From the NCBI GenBank assembly GCA_934358955.1, contig CAKRLC010000031.1, forward strand, positions 1-24,484: DNA of 24,484 bases. The letters are read 5' to 3'. A program made the position numbers and the translations under genes. Within the stretch, counting starts at the first letter, position 1; every line of letters starts with the position of its first letter. Below the pieces are notes generated by a model. The model saw only the letters and a program-made list of their open reading frames with translations. It did no database searches and had not been told where the DNA came from. Positions 13,625 through 21,945 of this stretch are shown one piece after another. Source of the stretch: an uncultured Roseburia sp. Lineage in GTDB: Bacteria; Bacillota; Clostridia; Lachnospirales; Lachnospiraceae.

Positions 13625-16141
13625 ATGAAAAAGAAAAAAATCAAAAATCCACTCATTAAACGGATTCCACGCGAATTGATCGGTGACTGGAAGAAGTATC
13701 TTGTGGTTGCGTTATTCCTTATTCTAACGATCGGTTTTGTTTCCGGTATGTATGTTGCAAATGAGAGTATGCTTTTTGCCGCGGAGGATGGTGTGACAAA
13801 ATATAAGCTTGAGGATGGGCATTTCGAGCTGAACAGGAAAGCAGATGAGGCACTGCTTTCGGCCATCGAGACTGGAACCAAAGCAGATGTGAAGCAGTAT
13901 TATCTTGATAAGGCAAAAAAAGAACTGGACGAAAACTTTGATAGTGCCTACGCCGAAGCTTATCCGGAGGCTTATGATAAGGCATGGGATAAGATCGTAG
14001 ATGAGATTGACGACAAATATGCGGATGCAGAAGAAAAATACGAATTAAATGATCCTGATTTTGCAGAAGTTCCGGTGAAGGTCTATGAGAATTTTTTCCG
14101 GAATGAAGAGGAAGATGATAACAATGACGGTGAAGCAGATGGAACAATCCGTGTCTATGCAAAAAATGAAAATGTAGACCTTGCATGTCTGTTAGAAGGC
14201 AGGTTCCCGGAAAATTTAGATGAGATTGCAATTGACCGTATGCATGCGGATAATGTTGGTGTGAAAGTCGGCGACGAGATCTCTGTCAGTGGACAAAAAT
14301 TTAAAGTGGTTGGACTGATCGCTTATGTGAATTACTCCACATTGCATGAAAAAGCAACGGATATGATGTTTGATGCAATTAAATTTGATGTAGCTATGGT
14401 GACGCAGGAAGGATTTGACAGCTTACACAAAACAATCCATTATTCTTACGCGTGGAAGTATGTTGATGCGCCGGCAAATGATGTGGAGCAGAAAGCCAAA
14501 TCTGATGATTTTATGAAAGCATTGCTTACGCAGGTGGTATGTGATGACAAAGAGATTGAGGACTACATCCCACGTTATGCAAATCCGGCGATCAACTTCG
14601 CAACTGAGGATATGGGATCAGATAAAGCAATGGGTGGTGTTTTACTTGATATTTTAATTGTGATCATTGCATTTATTTTTGCAGTGACGATCAGTAATAC
14701 GATTGTAAAAGAAGCTTCTACGATCGGAACATTGCGTGCATCCGGTTATACAAAAGGAGAACTGATCCGGCATTACATTTCCATGCCGGTCATTGTGACA
14801 CTGATCGCAGCATGCGTTGGAAATATTCTCGGTTATACGGTATTTAAAAATGTGGTCGTCGGCATGTACTACAACAGCTACAGCCTGCCAACGTACCAGA
14901 CCATCTGGAATCCGGATGCATTTTTCAAGACAACGCTGATTCCGGTGCTCCTGATGTTTGTGGTAAACCTGATTGTCATTATACGGATGATGAAACATAC
15001 GCCATTACAGTTTTTGCGTCATGATCTGAAAAAGACAAAACGCAAAAAAGCGGTGCGCCTGCCAAAATGGAGCTTCTTAGGAAGATTTCGCCTGCGCATT
15101 ATGTTCCAGAATATCGCCAACTATCTGATCCTGTTCGTTGGTATTCTATTTATTGCCATTATGCTTGCGATGGCAGTTGGTATGCCGGAAACACTTGATT
15201 ATTATAAATCCAATGTTTCTGACATGATGTTTACGAAATATCAGTATGTGTTAAAGTCTTATCAGGATGATGATGGAGACATTATCACAACGAATAATAA
15301 AGATGCAGAAAAATTCAACATGACATCTTTGCAGCACAAAAGTGACACATTGGATGAAGAAATTTCTGTTTATGGGGTGGAGGATGACAGCCGTTATGTG
15401 CAGATTGGCAACCTGGCTTCCCTGAAAGGAAATGAAGCATATATTTCCGCTTCCTATGCAGATAAATACCGTCTTAGTGTGGGCGATACGGTGGTGCTTG
15501 ATGCAAAATATGAAAATAAACAGTATGAGTTCACGGTTGCCGGAATCTATGAACACAGTCAGTCGTTAGCCGTGTTCCTGACAAATAAACAATATTGTGA
15601 AATTTTTGATATGGAAAGCGATGCATTTACAGGCTATCTGTCTGACACGGAGATCACGGATATTGATGAAGACGAGATCGCGACGGTTATTACAGAACAT
15701 GATATTACGAAAATGTGTGACCAGCTGGATCATTCCATGGGCTCTTACATGACTTATTTCCAGTATCTGTGCATACTTTTATCCGCAGTACTGATTTATC
15801 TGCTCACGAAGCTGATCATTGAGAAAAATGAAAATGCTATTTCCATGACAAAAATCCTTGGTTATGAGAACCGGGAGATTGCAAGCCTATATCTGCTTTC
15901 TACTACGATCGTACTTGTAGTGATTGATATAGTCAGCGTGATTTTAGGTGTTGCTATCATGAAAGCAGTCTGGAGGATCATGCTCTTTTCCTACAGTGGA
16001 TGGTACGCATTCCGTATAAGCACAATGGGCTATGTGAAAATGTTTCTGTTTATCCTGATGGGATATCTGATCGTCATGATACTTGATTTTAGAAGGATCA
16101 AACGGATCCCGATGGACCAGGCATTGAAGAATATAGAATAA
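13625..16141 (+). CDS. FtsX-like ABC transporter permease, large
   Basis: 838 residues. A first membrane helix lies at about 24-46. A long extracytoplasmic region of about 290 residues follows, then the first FtsX unit of three helices (DILIVIIAFIFAVTISNTIV, the STIGTLRASGYTKGELI loop, MPVIVTLIAACVGNILGYTV and a later helix). After a basic linker comes a helix (YLILFVGILFIAIMLAMAV), a second outside domain with a MacB-like VGDTVVLDAKYENKQYEFTVAGIY segment, and the C-terminal FtsX unit (SMTKILGYENREI loop). ATG 13625 is chosen over in-frame ATG 13604 because AAGGAG (13609-13614) lies 10 bp upstream of it, whereas 13604 overlaps the ATPase stop. The acidic, Tyr/Ala-rich helix near residues 90-135 is unusual. 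Function unknown beyond pairing with the ATPase. Confidence 0.9.
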   Translation: MKKKKIKNPLIKRIPRELIGDWKKYLVVALFLILTIGFVSGMYVANESMLFAAEDGVTKYKLEDGHFELNRKADEALLSAIETGTKADVKQYYLDKAKKELDENFDSAYAEAYPEAYDKAWDKIVDEIDDKYADAEEKYELNDPDFAEVPVKVYENFFRNEEEDDNNDGEADGTIRVYAKNENVDLACLLEGRFPENLDEIAIDRMHADNVGVKVGDEISVSGQKFKVVGLIAYVNYSTLHEKATDMMFDAIKFDVAMVTQEGFDSLHKTIHYSYAWKYVDAPANDVEQKAKSDDFMKALLTQVVCDDKEIEDYIPRYANPAINFATEDMGSDKAMGGVLLDILIVIIAFIFAVTISNTIVKEASTIGTLRASGYTKGELIRHYISMPVIVTLIAACVGNILGYTVFKNVVVGMYYNSYSLPTYQTIWNPDAFFKTTLIPVLLMFVVNLIVIIRMMKHTPLQFLRHDLKKTKRKKAVRLPKWSFLGRFRLRIMFQNIANYLILFVGILFIAIMLAMAVGMPETLDYYKSNVSDMMFTKYQYVLKSYQDDDGDIITTNNKDAEKFNMTSLQHKSDTLDEEISVYGVEDDSRYVQIGNLASLKGNEAYISASYADKYRLSVGDTVVLDAKYENKQYEFTVAGIYEHSQSLAVFLTNKQYCEIFDMESDAFTGYLSDTEITDIDEDEIATVITEHDITKMCDQLDHSMGSYMTYFQYLCILLSAVLIYLLTKLIIEKNENAISMTKILGYENREIASLYLLSTTIVLVVIDIVSVILGVAIMKAVWRIMLFSYSGWYAFRISTMGYVKMFLFILMGYLIVMILDFRRIKRIPMDQALKNIE

Positions 16142-16143
16142 AT

Positions 16144-16172
16144 TTGACTCCCCATAGATTCTGTGGTATGTT
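16144..16172 (+). promoter_or_regulatory. Promoter of the second MATE gene
   Basis: TTGACT (16144-16149), a 17-bp spacer and TATGTT (16167-16172) preceded by TGG, an extended -10. It starts immediately after the permease stop. The transcript would begin near 16179. Confidence 0.55.
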
Positions 16173-16197
16173 GGCTATTGATACTAAAACTATGGGG
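16150..16197 (+). promoter_or_regulatory. Inverted repeat covering the Shine-Dalgarno of the second MATE gene
   Basis: CCCCATAG (16150-16157) and CTATGGGG (16190-16197) are perfect complements, plus one outer T-A pair. The right arm contains the whole GGGG ribosome binding site 8 bp before ATG 16206. The left arm lies in the promoter spacer, so only read-through RNA from the permease gene contains both arms. There is no T-tract. Confidence 0.55.
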
Positions 16198-16205
16198 AAA
16201 ACAAA

Positions 16206-17537
16206 ATGAATAAAGTAAATTTTAAAGAGCTGAAGCCGCAGATCCGACAGGTGTGGACATTAAGCCTTCCGGCGATACTGACACAGATCACGACGATCGC
16301 GATGCAGTATATTGATTCTGCAATGGTTGGTTCGCTTGGGGCAAATGCGTCTGCTTCGATCGGACTGGTTTCAACTACGACATGGCTGCTATCCGGGATC
16401 ACCTATGCGGTGGCAGCAGGATTTTCTGTGCAGGTTGCTCACAATATCGGAGGAAATCGTGATGCGCAGGCAAGAAATGTTGTGCGTCATGGACTGGTTA
16501 CAGCACTTATTTTATCAGGATTATTATGTCTGTTTGGAATCAGCATCAGCAAAATGCTTCCAATCTGGCTTGGAGGAGACGTAACCATACAGGCGGATGC
16601 GACGAAATACTTTTTTGTCTATGCGCTAATGATTCCGTTTTCACAGATGAACTCCTTGAATGCATCCTTTTTGCAGTGTTGTGGGGACATGCTGACACCG
16701 AGTATTTTAAATGCGGTGATGTGTGGATTAGATGTGTTATTTAATGCAATCTTTATCCCGGTTTTTGGAGTTATGGGAGCAGGGATCGGTACAGCACTTG
16801 CCTGCGCGGTCGTCAGTCTGCTCATGACATACCGATGCTGTCTTAAGAATCCAAGACTGCGGTTAAATAGAAAAGAAAAAGGATCCTTTGAAAAAAATAT
16901 TTTAATACAGGCATTAAAGATCGGAACACCGGTCGCTTTGGAAGAAACAGCAATGTGTGGCGCTATGGTTGCCTCTACCGTGATCATTGCACCGCTTGGA
17001 ACCGTTGCGATCGCGGCACACTCCTTTGCGGTAACGGCAGAGGGACTTTGCTATATGCCGGGATTTGGAATCGGTACCGCAGCTACAACGCTGGTAGGAA
17101 GAAGTGTTGGTGCAGGCGAGAAAAAGCTGGCAAAGTGTTATGGAAATATCTGCATCGCGATGGGAGCAGCATTCATGGCAATGACAGCATGTTTAATGAT
17201 CATTTTCTGTCCGTTCGTATTCCGGATGCTCACACCGGATGAAAACGTCCGTATTTTGGCAGCACAGGTACTTCGCATCGGACTTCTGGCAGAACCATTG
17301 TACGGTGTGTCCATTGTAGCAGCCGGAGCGCTCCGGGGTACCGGAGATACCTTTATCCCGAGTATTTTAAATCTGATAAGCATCTGGGGTGTCCGCCTTG
17401 GACTTGCAGTGCTGCTCGTAGGAAAATTAGGGCTTCATGGCATGTGGATCGCTATGGCAACGGAGCTGTGTGTGCGTGGACTGCTGATGTTATACCGCCA
17501 GAAAACAACAAAGTATTATGATAGAGTGCGGATATAA
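16206..17537 (+). CDS. MATE family efflux transporter (second)
   Basis: 443 residues and about 12 membrane helices. The first MatE repeat opens with LSLPAILTQITTIAMQYIDS followed by AMVGSLG; the second opens near residue 240 with ALKIGTPVALEETAMCGAMV. It carries G-x-G-x-x-x-x-T-L-V-G-R-S-V-G-A-G (about 283-301), common in NorM/DinF-like members. Its sequence differs markedly from the MATE protein at 1483, so the two are not recent duplicates. GGGG lies 8 bp before the ATG. It follows the ABC permease by 64 bp but has its own promoter. Substrate unknown. Confidence 0.92.
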   Translation: MNKVNFKELKPQIRQVWTLSLPAILTQITTIAMQYIDSAMVGSLGANASASIGLVSTTTWLLSGITYAVAAGFSVQVAHNIGGNRDAQARNVVRHGLVTALILSGLLCLFGISISKMLPIWLGGDVTIQADATKYFFVYALMIPFSQMNSLNASFLQCCGDMLTPSILNAVMCGLDVLFNAIFIPVFGVMGAGIGTALACAVVSLLMTYRCCLKNPRLRLNRKEKGSFEKNILIQALKIGTPVALEETAMCGAMVASTVIIAPLGTVAIAAHSFAVTAEGLCYMPGFGIGTAATTLVGRSVGAGEKKLAKCYGNICIAMGAAFMAMTACLMIIFCPFVFRMLTPDENVRILAAQVLRIGLLAEPLYGVSIVAAGALRGTGDTFIPSILNLISIWGVRLGLAVLLVGKLGLHGMWIAMATELCVRGLLMLYRQKTTKYYDRVRI

Positions 17538-17563
17538 TGAAGGGAAGCGCTTACAGTATTAAA

Positions 17564-18508
17564 TTAAAGAATTTTCGACAGTTGAAACTGTGACATATAG
17601 TTTAGGCTTTCCTCAGATGAAAACATATACTGGTTTGTAAGAGGATGCTGTTCAGTTTGTTGTTGTCCTGATTGTAAAGTGATCTTCCGGCACTCTTTAG
17701 CAGAACAATGATAAGTTTGTTGGCATAACTGATTAAAAATTTTATAATCATTAAAACCAACAGATATGCAAATATCTAATACAGACAGATTTGTGGTTGT
17801 GAGTAACTGCATAGCCTTTTCGAAACGATAATTATTCAAATAATTCCGAAATGATAAGTGAAAGTTATCGTGAAAAAAGTGAGACATATATGTAATGGTG
17901 ACATTTTCTTGCTCAGCTAACCGGGACAAGATATTTTTTTCAGCATAGTGCTGTTCTATAAAAGAAAGGATTCGACTGAGACGTTTTATATTTTTTTGCT
18001 CAGCAGCTATTTCAGAATCACTTAATTCACGGTGCGGAATGAAACGAAAAAACAATTCTATCAAAAAGCAAGAAAGACCTATACAATGATAAATACTGGT
18101 TGGGAAAGAATCCCAATATGAAAGAGCTGATTGGAAAAGAAGATCCAAAAGCTCTTTTTTTTGTGTATGGGTTAGAGCTTTTTTTACAGATGATGTAAGA
18201 AACACCGTATGCTTCCAGGAAGGAAAGTATTCCTGACAAAAGTTAACAGAGATTTGTGCACTAAGCATGGTAACATAGCCATTTAAGCAAGAAAGCTCGT
18301 GTACTTCATTTGGGTTTAATAAAATAATATCACCGGGATGAGCAGTAAGTATTCGGTTATTAAGCTTTAATTGTAAAGTTCCATCAAGAATTATGCTTAA
18401 CTCAAAAGCATTGTGAAGATGAGGATAACGGTATCGAATACTGATAATATAAAACTTCAAATGATTGATTTTTGAATATTTAATAATCGAATGTTCACTT
18501 TCTGACAT
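17564..18508 (-). CDS. AraC family transcriptional regulator
   Basis: 314 residues: an N-terminal cupin-like sensor domain (about 15-140, with HPGDIILLNPNEVHELS near 70) and a C-terminal pair of helix-turn-helices (about 205-300; LSRLAEQENVTITYMSHFFH, then LSVLDICISVGFNDYKIFNQL). ATG 18506-18508 is chosen: AAAGGG lies 8-9 bp upstream on that strand, and a good promoter (18545-18573) lies between it and the alternative in-frame ATG at 18595, which would leave that longer start upstream of the RNA. Divergent from the permease-sulfatase operon, so most likely its ligand-responsive activator. Ligand unknown, presumably the imported compound or a product. Confidence 0.88.
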   Translation of the reverse strand: MSESEHSIIKYSKINHLKFYIISIRYRYPHLHNAFELSIILDGTLQLKLNNRILTAHPGDIILLNPNEVHELSCLNGYVTMLSAQISVNFCQEYFPSWKHTVFLTSSVKKALTHTQKKELLDLLFQSALSYWDSFPTSIYHCIGLSCFLIELFFRFIPHRELSDSEIAAEQKNIKRLSRILSFIEQHYAEKNILSRLAEQENVTITYMSHFFHDNFHLSFRNYLNNYRFEKAMQLLTTTNLSVLDICISVGFNDYKIFNQLCQQTYHCSAKECRKITLQSGQQQTEQHPLTNQYMFSSEESLNYMSQFQLSKIL

Positions 18509-18544
18509 ATTGAAAATCCCTTTCTGAAAGATTTGCATATAAAA

Positions 18545-18573
18545 ACTATAGCATAGCTGAAATAGAGATGCAA
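18545..18573 (-). promoter_or_regulatory. Promoter of the AraC gene
   Basis: On the minus strand TTGCAT, a 17-bp spacer and TATAGT, with TGC just before the -10 (extended). Predicted start is about 30 bp upstream of the chosen ATG. Confidence 0.6.
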
Positions 18574-18602
18574 TTGAGGTGTGTGTAAAGAGCAAGTTAT
18601 CC

Positions 18603-18655
18603 GTATTAAAATCGCAAAAAAAGCATGGTATTTAGAAAGAATAGAACGATATAAT
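18603..18655 (+). promoter_or_regulatory. Activator-type promoter of the permease-sulfatase operon
   Basis: TATAAT at 18650-18655 has no recognisable -35 at 16-18 bp, as expected of an activator-dependent promoter. GTATT occurs at 18603-18607 and 18628-18632, a weak direct repeat that could be AraC half-sites, though the 25-bp offset is longer than usual. Confidence 0.4.
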
Positions 18656-18702
18656 ATAGACACAATCCATGGAGAAGTAATAATGTAAAGGAGATATGAT
18701 TT

Positions 18703-20082
18703 ATGTTAGAAAAAAAACAGATGATTATAAAATGGGTAGCATCAATAGGCATACCGGTTCTGCTGTATATGTTGATTCCAGAATCAACAGTTGTTACTGG
18801 TTCAATAAAAATGTATATTTCGATTACGGCATTTACTATTTTAATGTGGGTATTGAATACATTGCCACCGGTTATTACTGGTTTGGTTATGAGTTTGTTG
18901 TATATTTTTTGTAATGTATCAAATGGAAATGTTGTATTTTCCTCTTGGACGAATCAAATCGTATGGCTGTGTACAGGTGGGGTAATTATTGCACTGGCAT
19001 TCGAGAAGACAGGTTTAATGAAGCGAATTGCTTATAAGATAATATACAAAACAGGATGCAGCTATAAAGGAATTATTATTGGACTTATTGCATCTGGTAT
19101 AGTTATGGCAATAATTCTTCCGAATATTACAGCAAGAGTTACTTTATATGCAGCATTGGCATTTGGTATTTGTAAAGCATTAAATATTCCATCTAATACA
19201 AAAACGGGCGCTGGAATTATGATGGCAGGATTTATTGGAGCAATCGGATCCAGAACAATGTTATTATCAGGCTGGGATAATTTGGTTTTATCTTATGGTT
19301 TAATTGAAAATTTTGAAGCACCTTCAACGATGAAATTTTTCATGTGTAATATTCTTCCTACGTTAGTGTGGTGTGCTATTATGGCGGTTACAATAATGGT
19401 GCTTTTCAAACAAGATGTGCAGTTTGAAGGAAAAGATTATTTTAAAGAAGAAGTGAAAAAAAGTGGGAAAATGACAAGTAAAGAATGGAAATTTTTGCTT
19501 ATTTTACTTGCAGCAGTTTTAGGATTATTTTTTACTCAGTATGCAATTGGTTGGTTATTCCTTGCAGCAGCATGTCTTTGTTTCTTCCCGGGAATTGATA
19601 TTCTTGGAAGCGAAGATGTAAAGAATATTAATTTTACAATTATTATTTTTATTGCAAGTGCCATGACAATTGGAAATGTTGCTACGGATCTTCAGATAGG
19701 AACATTAGTGGGAAATGCTTTGGTAAATACACTGGCAAATATTCAGATAACGAACACAGGTATGATGATGATCGCATGGCTTTTTGGCGTAATCATGGAT
19801 TTCTTAATGACGCCAGTAGCGGCACTTTCAGCATTTTCAGTTCCGATTGCAAGCATATGTGAACAATTAGGATTTAGTATTAGTGGTGTATTATATAGCT
19901 TTATATGGGGAGTTGAACAGTTTATTTTCCCATATGAGTGGGCATTATTTTTAGTCGTATATGGATATGGTATGATTACAAGCAAAGATACATTAAAATT
20001 TGGTCTGGCACGAATGATATTAAGCTTTGTATTTATGTTAATTATTCTTGTACCGTGCTGGACTCTTTTGGGATTTAAGTAA
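18703..20082 (+). CDS. DASS/SLC13 family anion permease
   Basis: 459 residues with about 12 hydrophobic helices, resembling the divalent anion:Na+ symporter family (SLC13/CitT/ArsB superfamily) that imports dicarboxylates, sulfate and similar anions. Family-like features are the LMWVLNTLPPVITGL segment near 45-60, the SSWTNQIVWLCTGGVIIALAFEKTGL region (about 83-108; typical of DASS), and re-entrant-type LPNITARVTLYAALAFGI and MMIAWLFGVIMDFLMTPVAA. AAAGGAG lies 7-8 bp before the ATG. First gene of a tight four-gene operon that ends in a sulfatase, so its cargo is probably a sulfated or carboxylated organic anion. Codon use is visibly AT-richer than in the flanking regions. Confidence 0.82.
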   Translation: MLEKKQMIIKWVASIGIPVLLYMLIPESTVVTGSIKMYISITAFTILMWVLNTLPPVITGLVMSLLYIFCNVSNGNVVFSSWTNQIVWLCTGGVIIALAFEKTGLMKRIAYKIIYKTGCSYKGIIIGLIASGIVMAIILPNITARVTLYAALAFGICKALNIPSNTKTGAGIMMAGFIGAIGSRTMLLSGWDNLVLSYGLIENFEAPSTMKFFMCNILPTLVWCAIMAVTIMVLFKQDVQFEGKDYFKEEVKKSGKMTSKEWKFLLILLAAVLGLFFTQYAIGWLFLAAACLCFFPGIDILGSEDVKNINFTIIIFIASAMTIGNVATDLQIGTLVGNALVNTLANIQITNTGMMMIAWLFGVIMDFLMTPVAALSAFSVPIASICEQLGFSISGVLYSFIWGVEQFIFPYEWALFLVVYGYGMITSKDTLKFGLARMILSFVFMLIILVPCWTLLGFK

Positions 20083-20097
20083 ATTTCAGGAGGTATA

Positions 20098-21126
20098 ATG
20101 AAAACGATAGGTATAGGTTTAATCGGATGTGGGATGATTGCTGAAACGTATCATTTGCCGGCATTAAAAGAATGCGAAGGAATCAGATTGGTTATGACTT
20201 GCGACAGCAATGCGGAAAGAAGCAGGCTACTTGCTGAAAAATATGGGTTTGAAAAATGGTGTGAAGATTACCATGAAGTTTTGCAAAATCCGGAAATTGA
20301 TGCAGTGTTCATTTTAACAAAGGTAAATACGCATAAGATAATTGCGGAAGAAGCTGCAAAGGCAAAAAAGCATATTTTTATGCAAAAACCAATCACAGAT
20401 AATCTGGAGGATGCAAAAGAATTATTAGAAATAATAAGAGAAAATGGAGTACACTTTACAGTTTCATTTATGCATCAATATTTTGATGAATGTGTAAAGG
20501 CAGCTGATATTTTAAAGCAGGATATTATTGGCGAAGTGCAGCAGGCACATGTTTGGAATTGTACCAAAAATCCATATGATACAGCTCCGTATTATGGAGG
20601 GGCTATGTTAGATATAGGAAGTCATGGAATAGAATTGACAAGTGCTTTATTTAATTCTCCTATTAAGAAAGTTTTGGCATTGACATTTGATGAAAAATTG
20701 GCAAAGAAAAATTTTTCGGAAAAAAATGAAAGTATTACAGGAGAAGAACGTTATGCAACGTTATTGTATCAACTCCAAAGCGGAATAAAGGTTATACATG
20801 AAATTAATTGGAGCAGTCCATCAAATATTTCAAGATTTCAGGTTGAGGTTGTTGGAAAAGATGCAAGTATTTATATAAGGAATCCTATGTCGGAAAATGG
20901 ATTAGCAATTGCGGAAAAACCAGAAAAACAGGATGAACAGAGTCAGTGGAAATATCCAGAATTTGAAAAAACACCATTTGGAAAGAGGCAACATCAAATT
21001 TTTATAGATGATATCCGCTATCAGAGAACGGAGAGTGTGTCTGGAGAAGAAGCATACCATGTATTAAAAGTTCTTTCCGCAGCAAAAAAATCGATGCAAA
21101 GTGGTTACTGGGAAAATGTAGAATAG
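20098..21126 (+). CDS. Gfo/Idh/MocA family NAD(P)-dependent oxidoreductase
   Basis: 342 residues. The Rossmann domain carries GLIGCGMIA (8-15). The family EKP motif appears as Q96-K97-P98, keeping the catalytic Lys. GGAMLDIGSHGIEL supplies Asp172 and His176 of the usual D-x3-H active site. Members oxidise or reduce hydroxyl groups of sugars, inositols and related cyclic compounds, sometimes by transient oxidation that enables isomerisation or glycoside cleavage. AGGAGG lies 5 bp before the ATG, 15 bp after the permease. Paired with the TIM-barrel protein next to it, as often seen in sugar or inositol catabolism. Substrate not predictable. Confidence 0.88.
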   Translation: MKTIGIGLIGCGMIAETYHLPALKECEGIRLVMTCDSNAERSRLLAEKYGFEKWCEDYHEVLQNPEIDAVFILTKVNTHKIIAEEAAKAKKHIFMQKPITDNLEDAKELLEIIRENGVHFTVSFMHQYFDECVKAADILKQDIIGEVQQAHVWNCTKNPYDTAPYYGGAMLDIGSHGIELTSALFNSPIKKVLALTFDEKLAKKNFSEKNESITGEERYATLLYQLQSGIKVIHEINWSSPSNISRFQVEVVGKDASIYIRNPMSENGLAIAEKPEKQDEQSQWKYPEFEKTPFGKRQHQIFIDDIRYQRTESVSGEEAYHVLKVLSAAKKSMQSGYWENVE

Positions 21127-21138
21127 GAGAATATTTAA

Positions 21139-21933
21139 ATGAAAATAGGATGTCTTGTAAATTGGAAAGAAAATTTAGAAGTATGGGCAAAAGCAGCTGA
21201 TGCATTGGGAATTGAAGGAATTGATTATACGTTTGCAACAAAAGAAGAATATGATTTTAAAAAGCAGGCTGAAAAAGTAAACGATATTTTGAAAAATCGA
21301 AGAGTAAAATTATGTTCAGCAAGCATGTTCCATGTGAATACGATTGATGCAGATGAAAATAGGCGCGCAGAAGCAAGAAAAAACAACGAAAGTCTGATAA
21401 AGTTTGCGTCTGAAACAGGGGCTCCTATAGCAGTTGTTAATCCAGGGTATATGGAGGGCGCCGATTTAAGAGAAAATGTGCTTGAATTTAAAAAGGAATT
21501 TGAGCATTTAGAAGAATATGCTCACAGACTTGGAGTACAGATGTCTTATTATTTAGGACATAATCCAAACTTTATTAAGTCAGAGGAAGCTTTGAACATG
21601 GTGCTAAATGAAATCCCAGAAATGCATATTAAAGTGGATCCTGTAGGTGTTATGAGAAATATGGATGAAGACCCATATAAAATTGTGTCAAAGCATGCAG
21701 ATAGAATAAATCACTTTCATTGTAAAGATATATTACGAAAAGAAAATTATGAGATTGAACCACCAGTAGGATTAGGTCAGCTTCAGTGGAAAGAATTTAT
21801 TGCCATGCTATACAATGTGGATTATGAAGGATTTCTTGTAATTGAACCACACGGACCAAAGTGGGGAAATGAAGAAAAAATGGGTGATTACATAAAATTA
21901 TCTAAAAGACATTTGGAACAATATATTTTGTAA
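21139..21933 (+). CDS. Xylose isomerase-like TIM barrel protein (sugar isomerase/epimerase)
   Basis: 264 residues of the AP-endonuclease-2/xylose-isomerase-like TIM barrel superfamily. Of the four usual metal ligands (Glu-Asp-His-Glu), Asp167 in IKVDPVG, His194 in NHFHCKD and Glu236 in FLVIEPHG are visible. The first Glu, normally at the end of the strand in GVQMSYYLGH (132-141), seems to be replaced by Tyr. This could alter metal binding or mark a subfamily using another residue. AGGAG lies upstream of ATG 21139, 12 bp after the oxidoreductase. Probably an isomerase, epimerase or dehydratase on the same substrate; not certain. Confidence 0.78.
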   Translation: MKIGCLVNWKENLEVWAKAADALGIEGIDYTFATKEEYDFKKQAEKVNDILKNRRVKLCSASMFHVNTIDADENRRAEARKNNESLIKFASETGAPIAVVNPGYMEGADLRENVLEFKKEFEHLEEYAHRLGVQMSYYLGHNPNFIKSEEALNMVLNEIPEMHIKVDPVGVMRNMDEDPYKIVSKHADRINHFHCKDILRKENYEIEPPVGLGQLQWKEFIAMLYNVDYEGFLVIEPHGPKWGNEEKMGDYIKLSKRHLEQYIL

Positions 21934-21945
21934 GGAGTAGGCAGA

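Noticed and set aside
13719..14231. 170-codon minus-strand frame within the FtsX permease
   Set aside because: His/Pro/Leu-rich shadow of the acidic coding region; no start signal.
16150..16197. CCCCATAG/CTATGGGG hairpin as a terminator of the ABC operon
   Set aside because: It is followed by AAAACAAAATG, not by a T-tract, and the loop is 32 bases; regulation of translation or an operator fits better.
1483..17537. The two MATE genes as a duplication
   Set aside because: Their proteins differ in N-termini, motifs and length and read as different MATE subfamilies.
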